Assembly: GCF_036188265.1 (NCBI RefSeq)
Contig: NZ_CP108093.1
Coordinates: 6,353,001 to 6,417,000, forward strand
Length of the DNA: 64,000 nt
Reading direction: 5' to 3'
DNA from: Streptomyces sp. NBC_00247
GTDB taxonomy: Bacteria > Actinomycetota > Actinomycetes > Streptomycetales > Streptomycetaceae
Position 1 is the first letter of the stretch. Each line of letters starts with the position of its first letter. Shown here in pieces: positions 15,297 through 24,320 of this stretch. A program made the position numbers and the translations under genes. The notes under the pieces were generated by a model. That model saw nothing but the letters and a program-made list of their open reading frames with translations. It did not search any database and was not told the origin of the DNA.

Positions 15297-18203
15297 ATGA
15301 ATGAAGCACGGTTGCAATCACTCTCAAACTCGGTTTATCGCGCCGAAATGGGCACATTGACGGAGATGCTTGACGCGGTTGACCGGCAACGGGGCCGCGT
15401 CATCGAGGTGGCGGGCGATCCGGGGGCCGGTAAGACCCGATTCGTCGCTGCCTTGGTGCGGGAAGCGGAACGGCGCAAGATCGACGTTCTGGTCGGCCGG
15501 TGTTCGGAATCGGAGAAGGGGATCAGCTTCAATCCGTTCGTCGAGATCCTGCGCAGTCGTCGCGCGCCCGGTGTGCTCGACAAACTTCCCGCCGCATGTG
15601 CGGAGATTTTGCGAACGTTGCTCTCCCAGCCTTCGGGGGTGGATGTCCGGAAGGGTTTCTCGGAGTCGGAATTGGCGCGTCTGAAGCATTCCTTGCACGT
15701 TTTCCTCGCGCACTGTGCGAGCAGCGGCATACTGGCGGTGCTCGACGACTTCCAGCACGCCGACACGAAGTCGGTGGAGTTCCTGGACCACTTGGCGAGG
15801 TTCCCGATACCCCGGTTGCTGCTGGTGGTCGCGCACCGGCAGCGACAGGCCTCGGCACGACTGCGGAGCACGCTCTCCCACGGTGTCGAACTGGGCACCG
15901 TGGAGCGAGTCCGGCTCGGGCCGCTTTCGGTCGGCCAGTCGGCGGAGATCCTGGGGATGGCACCGGACGACCGTGAGCTGCGCCGGCTGCACCGGCAGAG
16001 CGGCGGGGTACCGGCGTACCTACTGGCCCTTGCCCAGGTCGGCAACCGGGACCGGCCGAACCCGATGGGCGCTGTCCACGATGACCAGGCCGATCGGTTG
16101 CTGGGTGAAGTCGAGGCGCTCGACACGGCCCAACACGTGGTGCTGAAGGCGGCGGCCGTCATCGGAGACCGGTTTGACCTCGACACCGTCGCGGCTGCGG
16201 CCCAGATGGAAGGGGCCCAGGTGGCGGTGGCGGTATCCGGACTCATGGCGCGCGATCTCGTCCGGCAGGAGGCCGACTCGCAGTTGCGGTACACCTTCCG
16301 GCATTCGACGGTGCGCAGGGCGGTGCGCAGGCATACCGACCCGGACTGGCGGGGATCGGTCAACCGAAGGATCCTCGAAGTCCTCCTTGACCGGAATGCG
16401 CACGTCGACGACCTCTGCGTTTACGTCGAACGGCTGTTGGGGCGCCCGCGCCCGGACGACCTCGGGCTACTCTCCCGTGCACTTGAACGAGTCATCGTCG
16501 TCAGTCCCGTGAAAGCCGTACGCTGGCTGGAGCTCATGGTGAAGGTGACGCCGAGCAGCGAGCGGTACCGGGCCGAGCGGGCCGTCATCCGGCTGCAGTT
16601 GGCCCGCGTCCTCGTCGTGACCGGCCAGGCCGCGAGAAGCCGGGACATCTGTCGGGAGGTCCTGTCGGACATGCCGGGGGAGCCGCGGGAAGTCCGCGCC
16701 GCCGCGGTGGTTCTGTGCGTGCAGCTGGAGTGCGCGCTGGGCGGCCAGGCCGAGGCGGGCCAGATGGTGCAGCAGGAACTGGACCAGATGCCTCCGGGCG
16801 CCTCGGCCCAGCGTATGCAGTTGATGCTGGCACGGGCATACGCCGGGGATCAGCGGGACACCGCCACGTCCCGCATCTTGGCGGAGCGCTGCCTGCGGTT
16901 GGCCATCAGCCAGGGCAGCCGCACCGATTGGGCCGGCGCGCTGATCGCGGTCGCGCGGGACCGGCTGTTCGACGGCGACGTGAGGAGCGCGACCGAGGCC
17001 GTCGACGCCTGCGTACCGATGGTCGACCGGCTTCCGCACGCCGAGCTCGCCCCGAGGGTCGAGTTCCTGGCGACGCTCGGCTGGGTGGAGCTGTACCTGG
17101 ATCGTTTCGCCGATGCCGAACGTCACTTCCTGCGTGGCAGGACGCTGGCCCGTTCCCACGGACACCACCATCACCTTCCCTCCTTGATGCTGGGGCTGAG
17201 CACCACGTATTCCCAGGTCGGGCGGCTCGACGAGGCGATGCGCGCCGCCGTGGAGGCGGACCTGGCGGCTCGAGACATGGGCGCCGTCCACATGCGGAGC
17301 CTGGCGCTCGCGTGTCAGTCCACGTGCGCCACCGCAATGGACGGAAGGAACCAGAAGAGGTCGGTGGACCTCGCCGAGCGTTCGCTGGCTCTCCTTCCCG
17401 CGGACTTCGCCTTCGGCCGTGGCCCGGCCATGGTGGCGGTGGCCGAGGCGGTTCTGGAGGCAGGAGAGCCGCACCGCTGCATGGCGCTGATGCAGAACAT
17501 GGGCGACGCCGCGGTACCCCTGGCGCAGCGCGCGCGGTGCCTGGAAGTGCTGGCCGCGGCGGCAGCCATGGTGGGGGCCGCCGCGGCCGACGCCTGGGCG
17601 GCTGAGTCCGTCGCGACCGCGGCTCGCACCGGTGTGCGTTCGCACCGGGGTTTCGCCCTGGGCGCACAGGCGCACGCGCTGCGCGCCAAGGGCCATCACC
17701 GGCGCGCGAAGGAGTTCTACCGAGAGGCCGCGCGGGTCTTCGCCCAGGTCGGCATGGACGTGTCGCAGGCGCGGATGACGGCCCTGGCCGCCCAGTGCGC
17801 GATGGCCTCGGGGGCGCGGGGAGAGGTGCCGGCGCTGCTGGCGCTCGCCGAGGATCTGGCCCGCAGGAGCGGTGCCTGGCGGACGTACGAGCACGTCAGG
17901 GCTTTGCGGTGGGAACTGGACCATTCGGCCGGGGGCGAGGAGGAGAGCGCCGAGGAGGAGAGCGGTTGGTGTCTCCTGACCGCGCGCGAGGCGGAGATCG
18001 CCCGACTCGCGGGAAGCGGCGAACGGACGAAGGACATCGCACTCCGGCTGTCCCTGAGCCCACGAACCGTCGAGGCCCATCTGACGCACATATACCGCAA
18101 GTTGCAAGTAAAGTCCCGTGCGCAGCTCGCCAGCTGGATCAGCGAGCGAAGCGGCTCTCGAGCGACGGCCGACGGGACGTCGGGGTCGACGGCTTCCGGC
18201 TGA
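15297..18203 (+). CDS. LAL-type LuxR family regulator (ATPase plus HTH), probable cluster activator
   Basis: 968-aa large ATP-binding LuxR-family regulator, the class that activates many macrolide and polyketide clusters. The N-terminal ATPase has Walker A GDPGAGKT at residues 40-47 and a Walker B-like ILAVLDDFQHAD near 145. The middle is a TPR-like helical repeat region (about 430-870). The C-terminal LuxR helix-turn-helix is at about 894-950 (LTAREAEIARLA...SPRTVEAHLTHIYRKL). Length is typical. ATG 15297 is preceded by GGGAGGG about 18 bases away and a weak GGA closer. It is the first gene of the polyketide region, convergent to the ferredoxin-P450 pair. Repeated CTTWAGGG-type sequences in front of 19871 and 20430 are candidate targets; this link is inference. 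Confidence 0.92.
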   Translation: MNEARLQSLSNSVYRAEMGTLTEMLDAVDRQRGRVIEVAGDPGAGKTRFVAALVREAERRKIDVLVGRCSESEKGISFNPFVEILRSRRAPGVLDKLPAACAEILRTLLSQPSGVDVRKGFSESELARLKHSLHVFLAHCASSGILAVLDDFQHADTKSVEFLDHLARFPIPRLLLVVAHRQRQASARLRSTLSHGVELGTVERVRLGPLSVGQSAEILGMAPDDRELRRLHRQSGGVPAYLLALAQVGNRDRPNPMGAVHDDQADRLLGEVEALDTAQHVVLKAAAVIGDRFDLDTVAAAAQMEGAQVAVAVSGLMARDLVRQEADSQLRYTFRHSTVRRAVRRHTDPDWRGSVNRRILEVLLDRNAHVDDLCVYVERLLGRPRPDDLGLLSRALERVIVVSPVKAVRWLELMVKVTPSSERYRAERAVIRLQLARVLVVTGQAARSRDICREVLSDMPGEPREVRAAAVVLCVQLECALGGQAEAGQMVQQELDQMPPGASAQRMQLMLARAYAGDQRDTATSRILAERCLRLAISQGSRTDWAGALIAVARDRLFDGDVRSATEAVDACVPMVDRLPHAELAPRVEFLATLGWVELYLDRFADAERHFLRGRTLARSHGHHHHLPSLMLGLSTTYSQVGRLDEAMRAAVEADLAARDMGAVHMRSLALACQSTCATAMDGRNQKRSVDLAERSLALLPADFAFGRGPAMVAVAEAVLEAGEPHRCMALMQNMGDAAVPLAQRARCLEVLAAAAAMVGAAAADAWAAESVATAARTGVRSHRGFALGAQAHALRAKGHHRRAKEFYREAARVFAQVGMDVSQARMTALAAQCAMASGARGEVPALLALAEDLARRSGAWRTYEHVRALRWELDHSAGGEEESAEEESGWCLLTAREAEIARLAGSGERTKDIALRLSLSPRTVEAHLTHIYRKLQVKSRAQLASWISERSGSRATADGTSGSTASG

Positions 18204-18205
18204 CT

Positions 18206-18226
18206 GGCCCGACGGGTGGCCGGGCC
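18206..18226 (+). terminator. Hairpin directly after the LAL gene
   Basis: GGCCCG (18206-18211), 9-base loop, CGGGCC (18221-18226), beginning two bases after the stop codon and followed by AAA. Confidence 0.4.
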
Positions 18227-18239
18227 GAAAGGGCGCCGA

Positions 18240-18272
18240 CCGGGGGGATGCGCCCGCTGTCCGTCCCCCCGG
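18240..18272. terminator. Hairpin between convergent LAL and ferredoxin genes
   Basis: Perfect 8-bp stem CCGGGGGG (18240-18247) / CCCCCCGG (18265-18272) with a 17-base loop. It ends 10 bases before the 3' end of the minus-strand ferredoxin gene, so it could stop transcription from both sides. Confidence 0.5.
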
Positions 18273-18282
18273 ACGGCCGGGG

Positions 18283-18489
18283 TCACTCGAGAACGGTGAT
18301 CGCTCGCTCCGGGCAGGCGTTCGCTCCGTTCAGCGCTGCCGGCCTGAGCGCTGCGGACACCTCGAAACGGCCCGCCTCGTTCTTGGCGGTGTCGGGGTTG
18401 ACCTCGTAGACCGCCGGGCTCATCACTTGGCAGAGACCGTGGCCGTTGCATACGGACTCGTCGACCTGAATGGTGACCACCGGCTTCAC
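18283..18489 (-). CDS. [3Fe-4S] ferredoxin, redox partner of the adjacent P450
   Basis: 68-aa ferredoxin that should pass electrons to the P450 encoded just upstream. It has three cysteines in the pattern CNGHGLC (Cys14, Cys20) and ANACPERAI (Cys59), the arrangement of streptomycete 3Fe-4S ferredoxins paired with P450s. Start GTG 18489 overlaps the P450 stop by four bases (GTGA), which fixes the start and implies translational coupling. Confidence 0.9.
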   Translation of the reverse strand: MKPVVTIQVDESVCNGHGLCQVMSPAVYEVNPDTAKNEAGRFEVSAALRPAALNGANACPERAITVLE

Positions 18490-19688
18490 CCGACCGTCAG
18501 GTCAAGGCGGTCCATGCCGCGGACCGGGAGGTAGTGGTGGGTACGGGTCGAGCCGGGAGTCACGTGATAGCTCGGGACGAGTCGGTGCCACTCCTCCAGC
18601 GCGACCTTGAGGATCCGCCGGGCGAGGTGCATGCCGAGGCAGCGGTGGGGGCCGATGCCGAAACTCAGGTGACGCACCGAAGACCGGTCGAAGTCCACTT
18701 GGTCCGCGTGATCGAAGGCCTCGGGGTCGCGCCCCGACATGCCCCAGGACATCAGTACCTGGTCCCCGGCGCGCATGGTGATGCCGTGGCGTTCGACATC
18801 CTGCGTCAGGACACGGGCCGAGGCTCCCATGGCCTGGTACCGGATCAGTTCCTCGATGATCAGGGGGATCTTCTCCGGCGACGTGGCGATGATCTCCTGG
18901 ACCTCCGGGTGCTCGGCCAGGTAGAGGAGAATCAGGCCCAGGATGGAGTTCGTGGTGTCCAGGCTGGCCAGCATGGTCATGAAGACCACGTTGACGATCT
19001 CGTCCTGGGTGAGGTCGCGCCCCTCGAACTTCGACTTCAGCAGAAGACTGACGACATCGAAGCCATCCTCGAATCCTGCGGTCCGACGCTTGTCGACGGC
19101 CTCCGAGAAGAATCTCCACAGCGGCTTGCTGGCCGCGTAGCGGTCCTCGTCGGTGCCGCGCATCGCGTTCTTGCGCAGCCAGTCCTTGTGGTCGAGCAGC
19201 TGCTGGAGGTTCTCGCGCCCGATGCCGAAGTTGATCAGGAAGGTCTCGGCCGGCAGCGGGACGGCGAAGTCGGCGATCGCGTCGCAGGTACCGCGCTTGG
19301 CGATCGGCTCGATCAGTTCGACTGCGGCCTGGCGGATCTGCGGGGTGATCTGGTTGACGACGGCAGGGTTGAACACGGTCGTGAGCGTCTGACGCCACAG
19401 CCGGTGCTCCTCCCCGTCCAGCTGGACGGGGATCTGCTTGTCGGCGTAGAGCTGGATGTGCGGAATGCTGACCTTGCTGTTCGAAAAGATCTCGGGGGTC
19501 TTGGCCGCCCACTCGATATCCTCGTACCGGGTCAGGATCCAGAAGCCGCCCAGCTCTTCCGACCGCACGATCGGTGCGGACTCGCGCAGCTTGTCGAACT
19601 GCGGGACCGGGTCCTCCTGGAGCCACGGCTGGAAGAGGCTCCACCGGCGTCCGAGTTCCTCAACTGTCTGCGGCGGTTCGGTCAGCAT
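18486..19688 (-). CDS. Cytochrome P450 monooxygenase
   Basis: 400-aa soluble bacterial P450, likely an oxidative tailoring enzyme for the polyketide. Heme-binding signature FGIGPHRCLGMHLAR with Cys350; the K-helix ExxR is EELIRYQ. In the I-helix the usual AGxDTT reads ASLDTT, keeping the Asp and Thr residues but replacing Gly by Ser. ATG 19688 was chosen for the GAGGAG site 7 bases upstream; an upstream in-frame ATG would add nine residues. It is translationally coupled to the ferredoxin and divergent from the NTF2-like gene, sharing the spacer 19689-19870. Its substrate and oxidation site cannot be inferred. Confidence 0.92.
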   Translation of the reverse strand: MLTEPPQTVEELGRRWSLFQPWLQEDPVPQFDKLRESAPIVRSEELGGFWILTRYEDIEWAAKTPEIFSNSKVSIPHIQLYADKQIPVQLDGEEHRLWRQTLTTVFNPAVVNQITPQIRQAAVELIEPIAKRGTCDAIADFAVPLPAETFLINFGIGRENLQQLLDHKDWLRKNAMRGTDEDRYAASKPLWRFFSEAVDKRRTAGFEDGFDVVSLLLKSKFEGRDLTQDEIVNVVFMTMLASLDTTNSILGLILLYLAEHPEVQEIIATSPEKIPLIIEELIRYQAMGASARVLTQDVERHGITMRAGDQVLMSWGMSGRDPEAFDHADQVDFDRSSVRHLSFGIGPHRCLGMHLARRILKVALEEWHRLVPSYHVTPGSTRTHHYLPVRGMDRLDLTVG

Positions 19689-19870
19689 GGTCGGCTCCTC
19701 GTCAGTCCTGGGCACGCTTGCACGCCGACGTTGACGGGCGGAGCTTAGGCCTCTCTTGTCGAGATCTAAAGGCGATCGGCCGTGCGCGCCTTAGCCCCGG
19801 CACAGAGTCGCTTAAGGGCGCCTTCCTAGCGTTCCTGCTCACAGGCGGTCGCCAGGGAGAGAAGGACGCA
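19689..19870. promoter_or_regulatory. Divergent promoter region P450 / NTF2-like gene with repeated CTTAGG-like motifs
   Basis: A 182-base spacer with several related words: CTTAGGC (19744-19750), CTAAAGG (19766-19772, minus-strand CCTTTAG), CTTAGCCCC (19790-19798, minus-strand GGGGCTAAG) and CTTAAGGGCG (19811-19820). The last, followed by CCTTCCTAGCG, closely resembles CTTTAGGGGCGC (20349-20360) before the KASIII gene. These are candidate binding sites for the LAL regulator. Confidence 0.4.
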
Positions 19871-20296
19871 ATGGAGCAGAACAAACAGGTCGCGCGGGAA
19901 TTTCTGCACGCCGTCGGTCAGGGCGATGTGGCGGCGGTCGAGAAGCTGCTGGCCACCGAATTCAGTTGGCGGGTCGTCGCCGCCACCCCGGCGAGCCACC
20001 ACCCCCTGCCCGAGCTTCAGACGAAGGACGAATTCCTCGCGGGCGTCGGCGGGATGCGGGCCGTGTGGGCCGACGGGCTCGTCTACCACCTCCACAGCGT
20101 GCTGGCCGACGGGGACCGGGTCGCGATCGAGGCCGCCGCCGAGGGCTCGACCCTGGGCCTGAACTTCCGTAACCGCTATGCCTTCTTCCTCGAGCTGCGC
20201 GACGGTCTGGTGACCGCCGGGCACGAGTACCTCGACTTCGCCTATCTGCAGGCCTTCCAGGCGCAGATGGCCGAGCGGATGGCCCCGACCGCCTGA
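19871..20296 (+). CDS. NTF2/SnoaL-like small protein
   Basis: 141-aa protein with the NTF2-like (SnoaL/ketosteroid isomerase) fold pattern. The N-terminal helix is NKQVAREFLHAVGQGDVAAVEKLLA, followed by strands ending RYAFFLELRDGLVTAGHEYLDFAYLQAF. Such proteins act as isomerases, cyclases or hydratases in antibiotic pathways, so a role in shaping the polyketide is possible but unproven. ATG 19871 has GGAGAGAAGGA upstream. It precedes the tetronate cassette by 133 bases and is divergent from the P450 gene. Confidence 0.75.
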   Translation: MEQNKQVAREFLHAVGQGDVAAVEKLLATEFSWRVVAATPASHHPLPELQTKDEFLAGVGGMRAVWADGLVYHLHSVLADGDRVAIEAAAEGSTLGLNFRNRYAFFLELRDGLVTAGHEYLDFAYLQAFQAQMAERMAPTA

Positions 20297-20348
20297 CAAG
20301 GCAGTCTGCGGGCCGGGCCCCGGCTGCTTCGGAACACCTTCAGGGTGA

Positions 20349-20360
20349 CTTTAGGGGCGC
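20349..20360 (+). promoter_or_regulatory. Candidate activator site before the tetronate cassette
   Basis: CTTTAGGGGCGC, 70 bases before the KASIII start, followed by TCTCCAG. Aligned with 19811-19830 it gives a shared pattern CTTWAGGG-CGC-YTCC. Position suits an activator site upstream of a -35 region. Confidence 0.35.
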
Positions 20361-20429
20361 TCTCCAGATTCGAGAGCACGCCAATCATGTGCCGACGATC
20401 CACCCGGACTTGCCGAAGGGACCGACTGA

Positions 20430-21461
20430 ATGAGCACGCCCGAGGTACGCATCCTGGCAGCCGGCTCGGCACTGCCGGGGCAGCCCGTGGACAATGCCGC
20501 CCTGGCCCGGCGGTTCAACATGGACACCTCTTGGGAGCAGTGGGTCGACGCCTTCATCGGCACCCGGTCCCGGCACCTGGCCGTCGACCTGGAGAGCGGC
20601 GAAGTCCGTTCCTCCCTCGCCGAGCTCGCCGCCACGGCCGGACAGCGGGCGCTGGACTCCGCCGGTCTGCGGCCGGACGACGTCGACGTGATGCTCCTTG
20701 GCACCGCGACCCCCGACCAGCTCATGCCGGCCACGGTCAACATGGTGGCCGAACGGCTCGGCATCGACGGGATTCCCACCTACCAGCTCCAGTCGGGCTG
20801 CACCGGAGCCATCGGCGCACTCGACCTCGGCCGTCAGCTCCTTCGGACCGGAGAGCACCGTACCGCCCTCGTACTCGGCGGCGACGTGTGCGCGAAGCAC
20901 TTCGACGTGGACTTCGATCTGAAGACCATGGCTCCCACGGAACTCGTCAACGTCGTGCTGTTCGGGGACGGGGCGGGTGCGGCGGTCCTGACGGCCGAAC
21001 CCGTTGCCGACGCCGCCGTGGTGCACAGCATCGTCAACCGGCTCACCGGGCTGGGCCGTCCGCCTGGCCAGGTCGTGGACTGGTACGGGCAGGCGAACCG
21101 ACGTACGGACGCCCCCGCGCTCCAGGAGGACTACAAGGCCATCGAACGGCTGGTGCCCGACATGGCGGTGGAGGTGCTCAAGGAACTCCTGGCCGGGCTG
21201 GACTGGTGCGACACCGACGTGGACTACCTGCTCGCGCCGCAGCTCTCCGGCACGATGACCGCCCGGATAGTCAAGGAGCTCGGTCTGCCCGGCGCGGAGG
21301 AGATCAGCTGCGTGGCCGAGATCGCCAACATCGGGAACGCGGCGCCGTTCGTCCAGCTGGAGCGGCTGCTGCCCGAGATGGCGCCCGGGGACCGGGCGAT
21401 CGGTATCGCGATCGAGTCGAGCAAGTGGATCAAGGCCGGCTTTGCCCTGGGAAAGGTCTGA
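20430..21461 (+). CDS. KASIII (FabH)-like enzyme of tetronate formation
   Basis: 343-aa thiolase-fold protein of the FabH family, counterpart of Agg1/AbyA1-type enzymes that join the PKS chain to glyceryl-ACP and help close the tetronate ring. The active-site Cys124 is in LQSGCTGAIGAL, and an Asn in EIANIGNAAP matches the catalytic Asn. The segment that should hold the catalytic His (FabH VPHQAN) reads LLAPQLSG, with Pro270 at the His position, and no His occurs in the rest of the C-terminal half. GAAGGGA precedes ATG 20430. First gene of the five-gene cassette, 5 bases before the FkbH-like gene. Confidence 0.88.
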   Translation: MSTPEVRILAAGSALPGQPVDNAALARRFNMDTSWEQWVDAFIGTRSRHLAVDLESGEVRSSLAELAATAGQRALDSAGLRPDDVDVMLLGTATPDQLMPATVNMVAERLGIDGIPTYQLQSGCTGAIGALDLGRQLLRTGEHRTALVLGGDVCAKHFDVDFDLKTMAPTELVNVVLFGDGAGAAVLTAEPVADAAVVHSIVNRLTGLGRPPGQVVDWYGQANRRTDAPALQEDYKAIERLVPDMAVEVLKELLAGLDWCDTDVDYLLAPQLSGTMTARIVKELGLPGAEEISCVAEIANIGNAAPFVQLERLLPEMAPGDRAIGIAIESSKWIKAGFALGKV

Positions 21462-21466
21462 CCGCA

Positions 21467-23338
21467 ATGGAGACGCTCGCGGATCTCACCGCTGCCCATC
21501 GCTCCGGCACGCTCGCGGAGCGGTACCCGGAAGTACGTCGCGTCTTGACCGGGCTCGCGGACGACGAGCTCGTCCGGGCCGGCCAGCTGCTCAGCGCGCT
21601 CGACGTGGAACGGATCGGCAAGGACAATCCGAACGCGCCCCAGGTCCGGGTATCGGTCACCGGCAACGGAACCCTCTCCGGGCTGCTCGCACCGCTGACC
21701 GCCGAGTTCGCCCGGCACGGACTGCTGCTGCGGCCGCACTTCACCGACTTCGGCAGTTACGTCCCGGAACTGTCCGCGCCCGACAGCGAACTGTGGAGGG
21801 CATCGCCCGACCTGGTTCTCTGCGTCCTGGACCACAAGGCGGTTCTCGACGAGGTACCCACCCCCTGGCACGTCACCGACGTGGCGAAGGCCATCGAGGC
21901 CAAGGTCGGTCTGATCCGCGGGCTGGTCGACAGGTTCGCCGCCCACGGCAGCGGAGCGCTCGTCCTGAACACGCTGCCCCTTCCGCAGACTGTGCTCGCC
22001 CAACTGGTGGACCACCGCTCCAGGGCCCAGCTGGGCGCTCTGTGGCGGGAGGCCAACGCCGCTCTGCTGAGGCTGGTCGACGCGCATCCCGGTCTCGTGG
22101 TGCTCGACCTCGACGCCCTGCTGACCGAGGGCATCCTCCTCACCGAGACCCGGCTCAGCAGCTACGCCAAGGCCCACCTCTCGCCGGCCCTGCTGGCGCG
22201 GTACGCCAGACAGGTGGGGCACCTCGCAAGGAACGTCGCGGGCCGGAGCAAGAAATGCCTGGCCCTCGACCTGGACGAGACCGTCTGGGGCGGCATCCTC
22301 GGCGAGTGCGGGCCCGAGGGCATCGAGGTCGCCGACAGTTACAAGGGCGAGGCCTTCCGCGCCTTCCAGAAGGTCGCCAAGCAGATCGGCTCCCAGGGCG
22401 TGCTGCTGGCCGCGGTCAGCAAGAACGACATCGAGCCGGTCCGCGACACTCTGCGCACGCACCCCGGCATGACGCTCCGCGAACCGGACTTCGTTCGCGT
22501 GATCGCCAACTGGCGTCCCAAGCACGACAACCTCAGTGACCTGGCGGCCGACCTCAACATCGGTGTCGACAGCTTCGTCTTCGTGGACGACAGCCCCTTC
22601 GAATGCGGGCTGGTACGGCACGAGCTGCCCGAGGTGGCTGTGGTCCAGGTGGATACGGAGCCCGCACTGCACGTGGAACGGCTGCTGCGGGACGGTTGGT
22701 TCGACGTCGTACAGGTCACCGACGAGGACCGGGCCCGGCCCGCCACGTACCGCGACGAACTGATCCGCAACGACTTCCTGCAGAGCTTCGATTCGCTCCA
22801 GGACTACCTCCGGGAACTCGGGGTGTGGGTCCGCCTGGGACCAGTGGAACCGGGCGAGGCGGCTCGCGCCGCACAAATCACGCTGCGCACCAATCAGTTC
22901 AACCTCACGACCGAGCGACTTCAGCAGGCGGACGTGAGCCGTCTGCTGGCCGACGCCTCGGCCACTGTGCTCGGCATCCACTCCGGCGACCGTTTTGGCG
23001 CCAACGGACTGGTCGGAACGGTGTTCCTGCGCCGCTCAGGATCAACCGTCGAGATCGAGAACTTCCTGCTCAGCTGCCGGGTCTTCGCCCGCGGCATCGA
23101 ACAGGCGTGCCTGGCCGAAGTGCTGCGTCAGGCCGCTGCGACCGGCGCTCACCGGGTCGTCGGCCGCTACCGGCCGACCGCCAAGAACGGCAAGGTCGCC
23201 GACTTCTACACGCGAAACGGCTTCACCCAGGTCTCCCAGGACGACACGGGCACCGTCTTCGGCCACGACCTCACCGGGATCCCCCCGACTCCCGAGCACA
23301 TCAAGCTGACCACCCCCGCTGAAGGGACCGCAGAGTGA
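21467..23338 (+). CDS. FkbH-like glyceryl-ACP synthase
   Basis: 623-aa FkbH-family enzyme. It takes 1,3-bisphosphoglycerate, dephosphorylates it and loads the glyceryl group on the stand-alone ACP, giving the three-carbon unit of the tetronate. The HAD-phosphatase motif LALDLDETVWGG is intact (Asp268 and Asp270), with a later FVFVDDSPFE motif. The N-terminal part (about 1-250) is the SGNH-like region and the C-terminal part (about 480-600) is a GNAT-like fold with RPTAKNGKVADFYTRNGF. Length is standard for the family. Start ATG 21467 lies 5 bases after the previous stop; the stop overlaps the next GTG by four bases. Confidence 0.93.
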   Translation: METLADLTAAHRSGTLAERYPEVRRVLTGLADDELVRAGQLLSALDVERIGKDNPNAPQVRVSVTGNGTLSGLLAPLTAEFARHGLLLRPHFTDFGSYVPELSAPDSELWRASPDLVLCVLDHKAVLDEVPTPWHVTDVAKAIEAKVGLIRGLVDRFAAHGSGALVLNTLPLPQTVLAQLVDHRSRAQLGALWREANAALLRLVDAHPGLVVLDLDALLTEGILLTETRLSSYAKAHLSPALLARYARQVGHLARNVAGRSKKCLALDLDETVWGGILGECGPEGIEVADSYKGEAFRAFQKVAKQIGSQGVLLAAVSKNDIEPVRDTLRTHPGMTLREPDFVRVIANWRPKHDNLSDLAADLNIGVDSFVFVDDSPFECGLVRHELPEVAVVQVDTEPALHVERLLRDGWFDVVQVTDEDRARPATYRDELIRNDFLQSFDSLQDYLRELGVWVRLGPVEPGEAARAAQITLRTNQFNLTTERLQQADVSRLLADASATVLGIHSGDRFGANGLVGTVFLRRSGSTVEIENFLLSCRVFARGIEQACLAEVLRQAAATGAHRVVGRYRPTAKNGKVADFYTRNGFTQVSQDDTGTVFGHDLTGIPPTPEHIKLTTPAEGTAE

Positions 23339-23562
23339 ACACCGTCGACGAGTTCGTCACCCTTGTCAGCGACGAAGTGGGCTTGCCGATCACCGCCGAG
23401 CACCTGGACACCGGATTCGACGAGGTGCCCGGCTGGGACTCGGTGCACCTCCTCACCCTGGTGATGGCGCTCGAGCGCAGCACCGGCAGGCCGGTCTCCA
23501 TGCCCGACCTGCTCGAAGCGCCGACCCTGGGCGATGTCTACCGCCTGGCGGTCAGTCCGTGA
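23335..23562 (+). CDS. Stand-alone acyl carrier protein for the glyceryl unit
   Basis: 75-aa ACP; the phosphopantetheine Ser lies in GWDSVHLL. It should carry glyceryl from the FkbH-like enzyme to the KASIII-like enzyme. Both ends overlap neighbours as GTGA (start GTG 23335, stop shared with the start at 23559), so the cassette is translated as a coupled unit. Confidence 0.92.
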   Translation: MNTVDEFVTLVSDEVGLPITAEHLDTGFDEVPGWDSVHLLTLVMALERSTGRPVSMPDLLEAPTLGDVYRLAVSP

Positions 23563-24320
23563 CCGGTCGGCAGGTGGTCAGACAACGACGACAGACGCTG
23601 TACTTCCTCGAACAGATCCGCTCGTTCTCCCCGGTCTTCCTCGACACCGAAGTCGACATGGACGAGGTGCTGCGCCACCGGGAGTCGGCGCGCGGACAGG
23701 GACTGCGCTACTCGCTGGTGAGCTACGTGCTCCACGCCGGCGCCCGGGTCCTGGCCGCACATCCCCAGGCGAACGCCGCGATCAAGGGCCGCAGACTTCC
23801 CCGGATCGCTCACTACTCCGAGGTCAACGCCAAACTGGCGCTGGACCGGACCCTCGACGGACAGCGGGCCGTACTCTCCGCCGTCCTCCCCGACCTCGCC
23901 AAGGCCGACCTGGCGCAGATCCAGGAACAGGTCTCGTACTATCGCGACGGCGATCCCGAACGGATGGCCGAATTCGCCGGGGTCCGCAAGCTCCAGGGCC
24001 TGCCGACACCTGTCGGCCGGGTCGTCTTCCGGCGCTTCGTGCAGCCCCTCGCCCGACGCGCCGAGGTCTTCGGCACCTTCGCGGTGACCTCGCTGGGACA
24101 CCGGGCGGTGGACAGCTTCCACTCCGTCGGCGGGACCACGATCACACTCGGTGTCGGACGGATCCTCACCCGGCCCGTGGCACGGGACGGCGAGGTGACC
24201 ACCGCCCCGGTCATGCGGCTCAGCCTCTCCTTCGACCACCGAGTGATCGACGGCGGTGAAGCGGCCGACATCCTCACCGAGATCAAGGACGCGTTGGAGG
24301 GGTGGGGCGGTCAGTCATGA
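23559..24320 (+). CDS. E2-like (2-oxoacid dehydrogenase) acyltransferase, tetronate O-acetylation
   Basis: 253-aa catalytic domain of the dihydrolipoyl acyltransferase family without lipoyl or peripheral-binding domains. The catalytic motif HRVIDGG near the C-terminus (SFDHRVIDGGEAADIL) is intact. In the agglomerin and related pathways the homologue (Agg4/AbyA4) acetylates the primary hydroxyl of the tetronate so that acetate can be eliminated. GTG 23559 overlaps the ACP stop; the end overlaps the next ATG. Confidence 0.88.
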   Translation: MTGRQVVRQRRQTLYFLEQIRSFSPVFLDTEVDMDEVLRHRESARGQGLRYSLVSYVLHAGARVLAAHPQANAAIKGRRLPRIAHYSEVNAKLALDRTLDGQRAVLSAVLPDLAKADLAQIQEQVSYYRDGDPERMAEFAGVRKLQGLPTPVGRVVFRRFVQPLARRAEVFGTFAVTSLGHRAVDSFHSVGGTTITLGVGRILTRPVARDGEVTTAPVMRLSLSFDHRVIDGGEAADILTEIKDALEGWGGQS

